A stretch of 64,000 nucleotides of DNA from positions 11,798 to 75,797 of the forward strand of contig JBBBWG010015112.1 of NCBI GenBank assembly GCA_037176905.1. Direction: 5' to 3'. Every line of letters begins with the position of its first letter. Within the stretch, counting starts at the first letter, position 1. Under the pieces are notes generated by a model that was given only the letters and a program-made list of their open reading frames with translations, had not been told where the DNA came from and ran no database searches. The stretch is from Azolla pinnata. Its lineage: Eukaryota; Streptophyta; Polypodiopsida; Salviniales; Salviniaceae. Below, one piece after another: positions 42,842 to 54,800 of the stretch. A program made the translations under genes and the position numbers.

Positions 42842-45800
42842 ATGACTCGCCCCAGTTCTCCTGCGAGGTTCAGATCCGTGAGCAGCAGCAGCCATCATCA
42901 CTCGCCTTCAGCTGTTTCTGCTTCGGCTTCTTTGTCGCCTCCATCTCCTGCGGCACCGCCTGTTTCTGCTTCTTCTTCTTCTTCTTCTCCCTCTTCTGCT
43001 CTCCTTCCTGCTTCGTCTCCCGAGGATCTCAGGGAGCGCGTCCAGGTCGCGGTTCGCTGTAGGCCCCTCTCCGAGAAAGAGATCGCTGCAGGCCATAAAC
43101 TCTGTATCTCCATCGACAAGGAACGTCGCTCCGTCGAGGTATGTATTTCTCTTCATTGCCTCTTTCGGAATCGATCATCTACTACTTCTTCATCGATTTC
43201 CTGCTTCAGTGGGTGTCCGAAAGCTGCTGGCTTTCCTGTTGCCGAAAACATCGGCTTTTCGATTGCATTTCTTTTGGTATCTTTTTCTCGATTCTCTCCA
43301 ATGCATTCTCTGACCAAGAACGAAGGAGAAAAAAAAAATCAGATTTTGTGATTCATGCTTCGCTTGCGAGGTATTTTGAACAGGAGGGTGAAAAATTTTG
43401 GGGCCCAATTAGTTCAAGAAGTATAACCGTATATGCTCAGGCGCTAGGGTTCTGGACAATATAGCATCAATGTCACTGTTTATCGTAGATTTTCTCACCC
43501 CATTTCCTTTCTTCGTGGAGAATCTCATCTAATGTGCGTTTGTGAGATTCAAACATCGATATGCAGGCTTCAGAAAGGTCAGAAACCGGCCTCATGATGG
43601 TGTGGTATTTGAAAGCTTCATTGGAAGATTCATACAAACTTTATCGTTACTTGTCTGTTGCGGCGGAAAGACTGCATACTCTGCAATCCATGTCCTAATT
43701 TCTAATCTTTTTCGACTCCTGTGCTCCACAAGACATGCCTGGAATCGAGGTCAAGGTGTGGACATGTTCGTTTTATTGAAGGGGGGAATTTCTTTCGCAT
43801 CTCATCATGCAACAGCAATTAGTCGAATCGGTTAGGTAGGCTTATTTTATGTGATCTAATGGGCCCCAATTAACGCTGAAGCTCGCTGAATATCTATTAT
43901 GTTTATCTTCGCGAAGTGTTGGATTTAGGATCCACTTTTGTTGAATCCTCAGTCTGCATGATGTCAAATAAGAGAACCCAAGAGCAACTTTTCATATAGC
44001 TACCTTCCAAGTCACTTTCCCATAGGCTCATTATGGAAGCCTCCTATGGTAATCTTGGCCAATAGACGGGAAATGCTTGGTGATAGCTGGTTGGCTATGA
44101 TAGTCCCGGTCAATAGTTCAGAATGTCGATAAATTCATGGCATTTGCTGCAGTTTTGTCACAGTTGATGCGTTTTTCTTCTCTATGCTATGATCTTACAT
44201 TTTTAAGGGGCAAATTATCATTCCCAATTTTCACAAGTGATGATTTTTAACAGGTTCATAATGTCGGCGGACGATTTGCAACAGACTATGCACTTAAGTC
44301 ATTCACGTTCGATAGAGTTTACGATGAAACGTCAACACAGAAACAGATATATCAAGATGTAGCACATTCCATCGTCCACAGTGTTATGTGTGGCTACAAT
44401 GGTACGGTTCTTGCCTATGGACAAACTGCTTCTGGAAAGACTTACACGATGGAAGGCTGTGACAGCTCTCCGGGTGAGTGATGTTCATAAAATCACGATG
44501 TTCAATTCTTCCCGTTCGTCTTTGTGTATAACATAGTCAATGCATGGTGAGTGATGGAAGCTGAACTAACTTCAATGTACCTTCTTTTGTTTACCTTTCA
44601 AAGAGATGGAAGCTGAACTAACTTCAATGTAACTTCTTCTGTTTACCTTCTGAAGAGTTGTGGGGTATCACTCCCAATGCGTTCGAACACATATTTGATC
44701 ATATAAGAGATAGCCAAAGTTCAGAGAGCTTTCTAGTCAGGATATCATACCTCGAGATTTACAATGAAGAGATAAGGGACTTGCTTTCTCCTGGCACACA
44801 CAAGAAGCTCGAGGTGAAAGAGAGCGCGGAAAGCGGAGTATATGTTAAGAATCTCACGTCCCTGACCGTGAACAGCATCGATGATATCCGTCAGCTTCTG
44901 ATGGTTCTAACGACTCCTTACATTTGTTTATTTAGCTGGATTTTCTTCTCGTTAATATACAAAATTTGTTCATTATATGTTCATATGTTGTGCAGCTAGG
45001 TAAGAAGAACAGGGCAGTAGGGGCTACAGCAATGAATCAGGATTCATCACGGTCTCATTCCATTTTCACAATCACTGTCGAGACGAGCTCGTGTGAGCCG
45101 ACAGGGAATGGGAAGGCACATGTCCGAGTTGGTAAATTGAACCTGGTGATTGCAAACAGCTGTCCTAGTTTGCCATAGCTATTTCCACATCATGTTCCTG
45201 GTTTCTAACATCAGAAAAATGACAAACACAGGTGGATCTTGCTGGAAGCGAAAGGCTTAGCAAGACAGGTGCTGTTGGGGAAAGGTTTAAAGAGATGACG
45301 AAGATAAATTGGTCTTTATCTGCCCTTGGAAATGTCATATCCGCACTGGTTGATGGGAAAAGCTCACATATACCTTACCGAGACTCAAAGCTGACACGCC
45401 TACTTCAAGATTCACTAGGTGGAAACACTCGAACTGTAATGATGGCAAATATCGGACCATCTGATTACAATTACGAGGAGTCCATCAGCACTTTACGATA
45501 TGCGAATCGTGCTAAAAACATAAAGAACAAACCTCATATTAACGAGGATCCTAAAGATGCTATGATATCCGAGTTCCAGACAGAGATTCAACGGTACATA
45601 GCGTGCCACTAACTGTCCTCCCTTTGCACCTAAGGCTGAATGGAAAATTACAAGTTCTCTCTGTAAATAAGGTGGAAATTTGCATCACAGGCTCAAATCT
45701 CAGATTCAAGCAAGTCATGCAGATTTGGACGTCATGCGGAGGCTTCATTCTTTGGAGCAAGAGAAATTAATGTTCACTGAACAGCTACAGCAGTACAAGA

Positions 45801-48800
45801 AAAAGTTTATGGAGGTGACCTCAACCCAACACATGAGCGAGGAAGCCGTTTCGTGTCTAAAGGCCGATCTTGAAAGAAAGGTGAGCTACAGTTTCTGTTT
45901 TTCTTAGTATTGCTTCACTACAAAGGGCAAATATGAAGTGAAAGTAGAGGAATACAGGAGGCTCTATTTGCCATATGAAGATAGACTGTAGAAAAAGGGA
46001 TAATAAACTAATGTTCTCCAGAAATGCAATTATGGATATACGAAAATATACATACTTTGTCACCAGGACATTTTTCTAGGCGTCCAATAATTTGGGTGGT
46101 AAGAAGTAAGGCCTCCTACTCCTAGACTACGACCATATAAAATATGTTAAGTGGCCGATGTATATTGTCTATCACAAGGTCATGTGACCCTCATGATGCT
46201 CCTCATGCAGAATTGTCACAGGTGTCTTTGGCATCAGCCAGTTTCTCTGTCTCTAAGGCCTAACCTTTTGTCATTTTCATATAGCCCATTGGATGATTCT
46301 GGGTATGAGAGAAGCTGTTCAAGCAATATCCATCATCTTGATTTGAGCTGGTAAATATTATCCATAGAGATCTTCAGCCAGTAACGATCTTATTTCTGTT
46401 CAGGACTTCCCGTGTTAAGCAAAGGAGTTATGCGAAAAATGTTATGGAACTGCTTATGGGATTTCTCGTCACTTGGCTGCTTCTTTTGTGGTTTTCCTAG
46501 TTTCCCTCACGCATGTTCTTTCACAAACCCTGTTTCTCAAGATATAAAAAATTTTCATTCATTTATCGCAACTTCCTATGTTATTATGTGCATTTAGTGG
46601 TTTCACGTACCAGGATTCTTCACCCTTAAGAGCATTTAGTTAAACGATGGCAGACTATTATATTCAATACCTTGCTAACGCCTCGAAGTGTAAGGCTTGG
46701 TTGGTCTATGATTCTCACATTTAAAAGTTAAAGATCGATATATTTTATTTGGTTGTAGTATGAAGATATCCTCCATCCTGATTTGCAAGGTTAAGTGCTA
46801 GCTCTTGAAGATGCGCAGCTATATTTTGATCTGCTGACGTTATCCTTGGCTACAGGCTCAGTTACACTTGGAAAGCGTAAAGGCGGAAAAGGAACGGAAC
46901 GAGGAAGAAAAGGAAAGGGTCATCAGCCAGTTGTTAAAGCAATTGAAAGAGATGGAACATGAAAATCAGGTAGAGAATGTACCTGTCTACAAAATTGGGA
47001 GCAGCAGAACTTTTGTTGCATCACAAGACTTCCTTTAGGGCTGGGTAACCTGCACAAAGGATAGCTGGAAAGGATTTTTGGTTGTTTTTTGACGGGAACT
47101 CACAACCTGAAATTTCTTTATGTTATCTGAGGCAATAAAATATGATATACGTGGCTGTTGATATGGGCTAGACTAGTCAGTGAAGGTCATAACAGATGAG
47201 CTGAAGCAGGTGGTGTGCAACTTGTGGTTGACCTGATCGGAATATCTTGAAGCCATGCTAATGCCAGAAACACCCAGCAAAAAATGAAAGGCACATATTA
47301 ACATTTCACCTCTGCTATGAGCACATTTGCCTTAGCCAAATCTTTGTGGTAGTGTCAACGTATGCATCATCCCTTGATAAAGCTGTTCATATAGCCGGCT
47401 TACACCATCTCAGGTTATTAACTTCAGTGTTATTTTAGTCTATTATACAAGTCTGACCCATAAGAATATCTTTGCATCAAAATGTGTTTGGCTTGGTAAA
47501 CAACCACTGAAGAACTAGCTACAAAACGTTTTTTCTTGAGAGAGCTGATGGTTGAACAACCATAGGTGTTATCATTGCACAATAGTAAAGACATCACTGA
47601 TGACAGGAAATTTTGAGCAGAGTAAATGAATGTAGCTTTGTTAAAAATAATGGCAGATTGAAGGGCGTGTATATCTTCTAAAAACGGGCTTCAGTTTTGG
47701 AGCAGGAACTATCAAAAGGCAAAGAGGATCGTGCGGCGCTCGAAAGCAAGCTTAAAGTTCTTGAAGAAAAGGTTTTGCATGGGACCAATTCCAACAACGC
47801 CATTCTCCTTGAGAAGGCTAGACAACAGGAACAAGAATTGGCTAATGCCCAACTTCGTTTGCAAGAGAAGAAAAATCTGGATGAAGAGCGGCAACGGAAA
47901 ATTGCAGAATTAGAGGTAGTATTAGTTCATTGTGCGGATCTCTCCAAGAGCCTGGATTGTTTGAACACTCAAAAAGAAACAAGGCTTTAATCTTTACATT
48001 CTCAGAGTTTTCGATCGGGTTGCAGGAGGCACAAATTATGGCTGAAGAAAAATGTAGCACCATGGAAGAGGAGTTAGAGTCCAAGACTCGGAAGTTAAGA
48101 AGGCTAATGGCACGGTATCAGCAAAGCAAGATTGACATAGCAGCTCTGAGAACCGAGATTCAAGACACTATTCATGAGTTTCATCAGGAGCGGGCCGATC
48201 TACTGTGGTCGATCAAGTCATTAGAACAACAGCATCAGTTGAAGAATTTGATCATCGAGGTCAGCTCCTCAACCTTTACAGGACTTTGGTCTCAAACTGG
48301 AATCTGGTTGTGTACTTAATTCCATGGAACTTGGGATGCAAAATCTGGTGGTTGTCTACAGTAGAGGAAAGCCATTCTAACTGTACAAGGAAATTCCGGT
48401 CCGAATTATGTCCCTGATGATGATGATCTTTCTAGTGGGAGAGTTCTTCTCATGTCCAAAACATTGTGCAAGAGATCAGCTCGTAATGTGCCATCATGTT
48501 CGGAAGGGCCGTAGAATTCTTCAAGAATCACAATCATCTTAGGATGCTTGAAAATGGCTGATGAAGACCTTCATCTGAGCACATGCTGAAAATTTAGAGC
48601 AAAGTCTAGATTCAGTTTATAGACAGTCTTGGCACTACAGCTACACACAATATCATCTCCTTCATATAAATTGTATGCAAATAAAAAATTGTCGTCCGTA
48701 ACATCTAGCTCGTATGTATCATAAAATTTCACTTGGGATCAAATGGTGGTTGATTGTGTGAAGTCCAGAAATACTTTGTAAGGCTGACATGAAATGCTTG

Positions 48801-49641
48801 TTTTGCTGCAGAGGTTTATTCCACCCGAAGAAGTAACGAAAATCATGCAGCGAGTTCACTGGGATGAAGAAAATGAAACTTGGGTTCTCCGAAGCAGCCA
48901 TAATTGCTCCATGAGTGGATTTGACAATGCTCCATATCCGAGGCCACCATCAGCCGTTGGGCGAAGCAGACCGACATGTCAAAAGGTTTTGCAGTGCTTG
49001 GCACAAGGCACCATGAATCCGAGATACTTGTAAGTTAAAGCTACATTTTCACATAATCTATGCATTCTGTGGATAGCAAACAATAAGCACAACACCTTAA
49101 GCATTTCTCATCACACATAGGGTAACATGTCTTAATGTCTATATGCAACTAGAAGCCTGATAGTGTGATGTAAAGTTCGATCGGGCTCGGAAATCCTGAG
49201 CCTCAAGCAATGGGATTTCATGCTGCTGAAACTCTATCACGATCGTAATTTTGAGATCACGAACAATCGTTGAAAAGATGGCTTTGTTGCTAACATTGCC
49301 ATGGGTTTCCGTAACTGCGTTACGATGCTAACGTCGCCTTAAATTGATTGATGGAGAGAATGTGTAAAACATCCTTTTGAGCTCTTCTTGTGATGTTGTT
49401 GCTGCCTGTGTGTAGGGATGACAATGTGCTGAAACTGGAACTTGATGCACCGGAGCGGCCAACCTACGACTACTACGATCCGGTGGACAGGGCAAGAGCA
49501 GAATCTCACATCCATCAATGTTTCAGGGAGTTTGACAAATCGAGCTCGTACCTTCCCGACGATGCTCAGATGCCAGTTCTGCATCATCCCTCTGTACCGA
49601 GGCCCAAATCGGCGCATGGAAGTCAACACAACCGAATGTAA
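42842..49641 (+). CDS. Kinesin-2 (KIF3-type) motor protein
   Basis: Eleven exons: 42842..43138, 44254..44473, 44656..44903, 44996..45145, 45232..45593, 45691..45880, 46856..46969, 47706..47915, 48026..48259, 48812..49029 and 49416..49641. All phases agree, giving 822 residues. After a Ser/Pro/Ala-rich head (1-64) the motor starts at [14 protein letters not shown]. The P-loop is GQTASGKT (155-162), switch [10 protein letters not shown], switch II VDLAGSE (306-312), then [16 protein letters not shown]. Kinesin-2 marks are [20 protein letters not shown] after the motor, a coiled coil (about 430-670), and after LKNLIIE the tail [20 protein letters not shown], matching the FIP..E..KIM block of KIF3A/B. 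In animals and algae kinesin-2 is the anterograde motor of intraflagellar transport. In plants this implies sperm flagella or a reassigned role. Exon 8's acceptor was chosen to keep phase. The gene is divergent from RAD5A. Confidence 0.88.
44553..44656 (+). repeat. 52-bp tandem duplication spanning a 3' splice site in kinesin-2
   Basis: GATGGAAGCTGAACTAACTT and the following pyrimidine-rich tract are repeated in tandem (44553 and 44605) at the end of intron 2. The second copy ends with the acceptor in use, TTCTGAAG|AG. The first carries a near-identical sequence, TTTCAAAG|AG. Confidence 0.85.
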
Positions 49642-50934
49642 CTATGTTTATGCCATCAGGTCTTTTCTCGCATCTCGGTGCTAGAAGTTATCGTCGCCGT
49701 TTCCCCCCTCAAGCAAGAAGTTGAGTTTGGGTGATTCTGCAAGCTACCTACATGTGTATATAGCTTTCCGTTGTGAAGGTCTAATGTATTGGATTGTGTG
49801 GGGGGCACAGAGTGGCTCGAGTTTGGTTGAAATTGAGTTTCGTCTCCGATTCGAGTGCGCGAATCAGACCTCATCTGCTCACTTCAGCCTTATGGCATGT
49901 GCCAAAGCTGTAATAGTATGATCCTTGAAAACATGGAAGACCCATAATGGTTGTCCACAATCTCGTGATGATGCAGACGATGCAGCCCTTTGTCATGGTC
50001 CGAATTTACTCTGTAAGAAAAGCCCAATTTGTTCGCATCAGTATGTTGTGTGCTCCTTTGAATCATATCCAAGGCTTTGACCGAAGGAAAATTTTGAGCG
50101 GTTGACTGTAAATCGTAAAACTGGATAAGCATGATGAAGCATTATTCCTCCAACTGAGCCATTATGAGTAAGGAGATCAAGTATAATTTGATGATGATGG
50201 AGTTTTATCATATGCATAATTCTTGCTCAATGAATCCGTGCCTCTGTATAATAACGAACCCCATAATCCAAGTGTTAGTTACACTCGGGAACGATTGCAA
50301 TTTTGGACAAGCCATTTATAGAACCAGACTATTGGATTTGCAAAGATTGATCCTTTTTATGACCTAGAATGATAGGACCAAGTGCATGCAGACAATCAAT
50401 CATCCTCGATGCATGAAAAACATTGTTATATGTATGCAACAATTAGTCCATCTCAATCCGTACACAACGATGAATCCTTGATGCGCATGCAACCACAAGT
50501 TGGACACCAGGTTATGATTGAGCAAACATCAGGTAGTGCCATAGAACCCACTTGGATTGTCTTCATGTTTGCAAGATGAAAAATATCGGGCATAGACGAT
50601 TTCGAAGCTGAAGCACAAGTAGAGAGGCATTGACCTTGTGCTCGAACGGGGGGTCGGATCATGGCTCCAAACGATGTAATTTTATGGGATTGAGTCTACT
50701 CCGATGATCATACGAAGATTAGAATGCACAGAGTAATTGAATCATGTTGTCTAGGCACATCGCGACAGACATGAGACGATCGATGGAGAAGAAATTTACC
50801 CGAGAACGAAGGGAATGCAGCAGGATCGCGGTAATTCAAGCATAGGCAGATAAATCGACAATCGTGGTTGAGCCAGCATCGATGGGTGTCAGCCATGGCA
50901 AACGTCGATCAACTTAAATGGATCGATCTGGTTT
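49642..50934. other. Intergenic region between kinesin-2 and the ATAD2-like gene
   Basis: Presumed 3' UTR of kinesin-2 at the left, then AT-rich sequence. No supportable gene or long repeat is seen. Confidence 0.5.
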
Positions 50935-51104
50935 AGGGTTAGGATTTAGGGTTAGGATGTAGGATTAGGATTAGGTTTAGGATTTAGGGTTAGGATTAGG
51001 GTTAGGGTTAGGATTTAGGATTAGGGTTTAGGATTAGGGTTAGGATTTAGGATTAGGGTTAGGGTTTAGGATTAGGGTTAGGGTTTAGGATTAGGGTTAG
51101 GTTG
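50935..51104 (+). repeat. Degenerate telomere-like array upstream of the ATAD2-like gene
   Basis: About 170 bp of TTTAGGG, TTAGGG, TTAGGA and TTTAGGA units. It starts about 0.95 kb upstream of the chosen ATG and about 0.45 kb upstream of the alternative one, and reads TTTAGGG-type on the sense strand of the downstream gene, as upstream of NDC1. Confidence 0.9.
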
Positions 51105-51882
51105 GAGATGTTTGATCATTTGTGAGAATTTTGTACGTATACACAAGAATTTTTTGTTCCTTTTTCTTTTTTTACTTGTCTTCTTGCACAGCCAAAATGT
51201 GGTAAGATTTCCCTTCTCGTTCCTCTTCCATCTTTGCCGATCTCTCCTTCGCAGATCGAAGTTCTTCCTGCAGGAGCACCTACTGGAGTTTGCGGCCTCG
51301 CCATCGCCGTCAATTCGACCCGCTTTAGCTGTGTCTCCTCAGGTGCAAGCAACCAACACAAAGGACGCGCCATCTCAGATGCTTGATGAAGTGAGGAAAG
51401 AAGAAGCAGAAGAAGAGGAAGAAGACGCAGACGGCGACCTGTCTTGTCTTACTTCTCGAAGCTTCTCAGGTGATAGAAAAAGGAAAGAAAATTGATACGA
51501 TCTCAACATTTAGCTGGTTCTCGAAGCTTTAGTAAACCGAAGAGGATACAGATTTGGATCTATCGAAGTATCTCGTTTCCCCCGCTTGAAGTTAAATTGG
51601 AGTGTTTGTCTTACTTTTTGAAGCTTCCCGGGTGAAAAGAAAAAGAAAGCGGATATGATTTCAGCATTTAGCTGATCCTTGAAGCTTTAGTAAATTGAAG
51701 AAGATGGAGGCTTGGATCTGTTGGAGTATCTCGTTTGAAGTTAAATCGGAGTGAAAAACGAAGAATGCCTTCTTTTCTGAGTAAAGGGATCTTGTTTTCT
51801 TTCTGGAAGCTGAATTGCAGTGTATGAGAAAAAGAAGGAGAAAAAGGAAGTTCTGTTAATTATTTTCTGTGAATGTGAGAAG
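51105..51882 (+). other. 5' region of the ATAD2-like gene, possible first exon
   Basis: A frame open from about 51200 holds an ATG at 51379 (MLDEVRKEEAEEEEEDADGD...) and ends at a donor TTCTCAG|GTGATAG (51469). The next acceptor TTGCAG|TGTATGAG (51818) would join it in phase 1 to the frame of the exon with MSPVHTRT. So the protein could start here rather than at 51883. Diverged GAAGCTT-containing copies near 51455-51530 and 51610-51690 suggest a local duplication. Confidence 0.4.
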
Positions 51883-54800
51883 ATGTCACCTGTCCATACC
51901 CGCACTAATGGTGGATCACGGCATCACCACTTACTTCGTCGTCATATTTATTACAAGCCAAAATCTAAGAAGAGGGGAGAAAATAGGAATTCTGCTTCTG
52001 AAATTGCCAAGATGATTCGCAGGGTATGCGTTTGTGTTCAAATGTTAGTTTTTGAGAATTCGCAGTGTTTTAAGCTCCTGATTGAAAAATATGCTTGGCA
52101 TCCAAATGTTCTTCCTGTAATCAACATTGCAATTGTGAGGAAACACTCTTGTTTTGCCTAAAAACTTCCCTGTATGTTTTCAAGAAATGAATGTCTGATT
52201 ATTAGTTTTGAGTAAATCATTTTGTAATACGTATTGTGATGAGAAGAGACAGGCTTTCTTCTGAGCAATTCCAAAAAAATTGTCTTTTTCAATTTTTAGA
52301 ACCTCATGTGATCTTGTACTTCGTTTTTAAGAAATGTTTAAATTTATGCTCCATTTTAATGAATGATGATTTGCAGTAGAGCTGTTTCTGAAACACAGTA
52401 AGGTAGGAAAGAATGCTTATGCAAGAAATCTATATTTTCAATGGCTAGCGCTAATTGATGAGTCCCTCAAATCTGCTGTTTTCCACTGTTTCTGCATCAC
52501 TTCCCTTATTATGCATCACTTCATCAACCATGTGATTTGAGAATGCAAGTCAACACACTGGTGTGAGATGTTATTCTCATAGTTTTTTTTATTCCTTCTT
52601 CCTGAAACTCCTAGTATTATGCATAGATATCAAGGGTTCTTTTCCTCAGTAAAAGTGTAGCTTTTTATGAGCTCAATCAGTTTCCATCTCCTTTTCCACG
52701 TTGTTCACGTGTCTTTTGAATATGATCTGTATATGTAACATATAGAAACAAGATAAACTGATATGAATGGGAGTCATTGTTTTTAACCTGGAGTTGGGTT
52801 GTCTAGCCTCTATACCTGTTTCTCTCACAAATTTCCCTTTTATATGAACCAAACCTTCGATAATATTTGCTTTCCACAAATAAAGCTTAGATTTTCTTGT
52901 GGTTGAATCATGATTAATATTTTCTTCTGAAGCCTCATGGCCCATCTGTTTCTCATAATTAGATGCACATCATCTGTTTCTTTTACTCTTTGTAGGGGCG
53001 TGTATCATCCTCCAGACCTTCCACACATGTTCAAAATGTTCAGAATCAGGTTAGTTTCATGGAGTACATATTCTTAAAATCCATAAGAACTGGTGATGTG
53101 ATCCTTGCCATTTCATGTTGGTTTTTTTACACTCTGTTAGCTTTTGACTCAGCCTGCCGCCAACCTGAGACGTTCATTGAGGAAACGTAGACCAGCTTCT
53201 CATGGAGAATATATCTCTTATAGTGACAATGAGGATGACTTTGAATTGGTGCGGCATCATTTTTTTCTTCTACATAGATTTTGTGTACATGCTTGAAGTA
53301 TTTCCTTCAATCGTTATCTTCTTGTTTCATTCATTTGCATTTTTTATGATCTTTTTTTGTTTTGTTTCCATGAACCTTTCAAAGAAACATATCTTTTACC
53401 ACTATTTCCCCTCCATTATCATCTTGCTTTTTCTGGACTTAATTGTTATAATGGAGGGAAAAGTGATGCTTTCATTATTTTCCAGAGGAGACCATACAGG
53501 CAGCCAAGCAGAGGAAGAAATGATGTCAAATCTAGTCAAGAGGACGATCAACCTCTGCCAAGGCGTGAAGGCCTTCGGCCACGAAGGGCAACTCGCCGTC
53601 TGAGACCAGCATCTCCTGAATCATCTGAAGATGATGAAGAACAGTCCTCTGAAGATAATGGTGATGAAGAAGAGAAAGACAGAGAAGAAGTAGAAGAAAA
53701 TGAAGAGGAGGAAGAACAAGAAGGAAGGGAAGATGATGAAGATGAAGAGGAGGAGGAGGAGGATGAAGAGGATGAGGAGAGAGAGGGAGGGCGGCGTTAT
53801 GCACTTCGGAATCGCACAGAAGTGCAACGTTTCTCACCGCGACATGAGGAGAGACCACTTCACTCACAGAGATCTTTGTCTAAATCTTTTGCCTTCCAAA
53901 CTGGTGTAAAACGTAATAGAGAAGGAAAGAGAACCAATTCTAAGGCAGATAAAAGGCACCGTTCATCTAGGGCATATGATTCCGATGACTCCCTATTGAT
54001 TGATGAGATTGTGCAATCACAAAGCACCCCATGGCTTAAAGGAGGCTCAATGGGAGCTCAGTCATGGCACTCTAGTGGTTTTGATTTGTTAGGGTTTCAG
54101 AACCGAGGCATGAATGCTGTTGGGAATTTTATGGGTTCTCAAAGTGACCAATTGGCAAGTGGTATTCCAACAGCCGGATTAAGTCACAAAGGAGGAGCAG
54201 ATATTCAACCATTGCAAGTGGATGATTCTGTAACATTTGATCAGGTCGGAGGGCTTTCAGATTATGTCCAATCACTCAAGGAAATTGTTTTTTTCCCTTT
54301 GCTTTACCCGCAGTTCTTTCAAAACTATGGCATCAAACCTCCAAGGGGTGTTCTTCTATGTGGCCCACCTGGTACAGGGAAAACATTGATAGCCAGGGCT
54401 CTTGCTGCTTCAGCCACTCGTGCAGGGAAAAAGATCAATTTCTACATGCGAAAAGGAGCTGATGTTCTCAGTAAATGGGTTGGTGAAGCAGAAAGACAAC
54501 TGCGAATGCTCTTTGAAGAAGCTCAACGTAACCAGCCTTCAATTATTTTCTTTGACGAGATTGATGGCTTGGCTCCCGTGCGGTCGAGCAAACAAGAACA
54601 AATTCATAATTCAATAGTGTCAACCCTTCTTGCACTAATGGATGGATTAGATGCACTTGGACAGGTCATTGTGATAGGTGCTACTAACAGAGTTGATGCA
54701 ATTGATAGTGCCTTAAGACGACCAGGCAGATTTGATAGGGAGTTGACATTCTCCTTACCTGATTCAAAGGCTAGAGAAGAAATCCTGAAAATCCACACTC

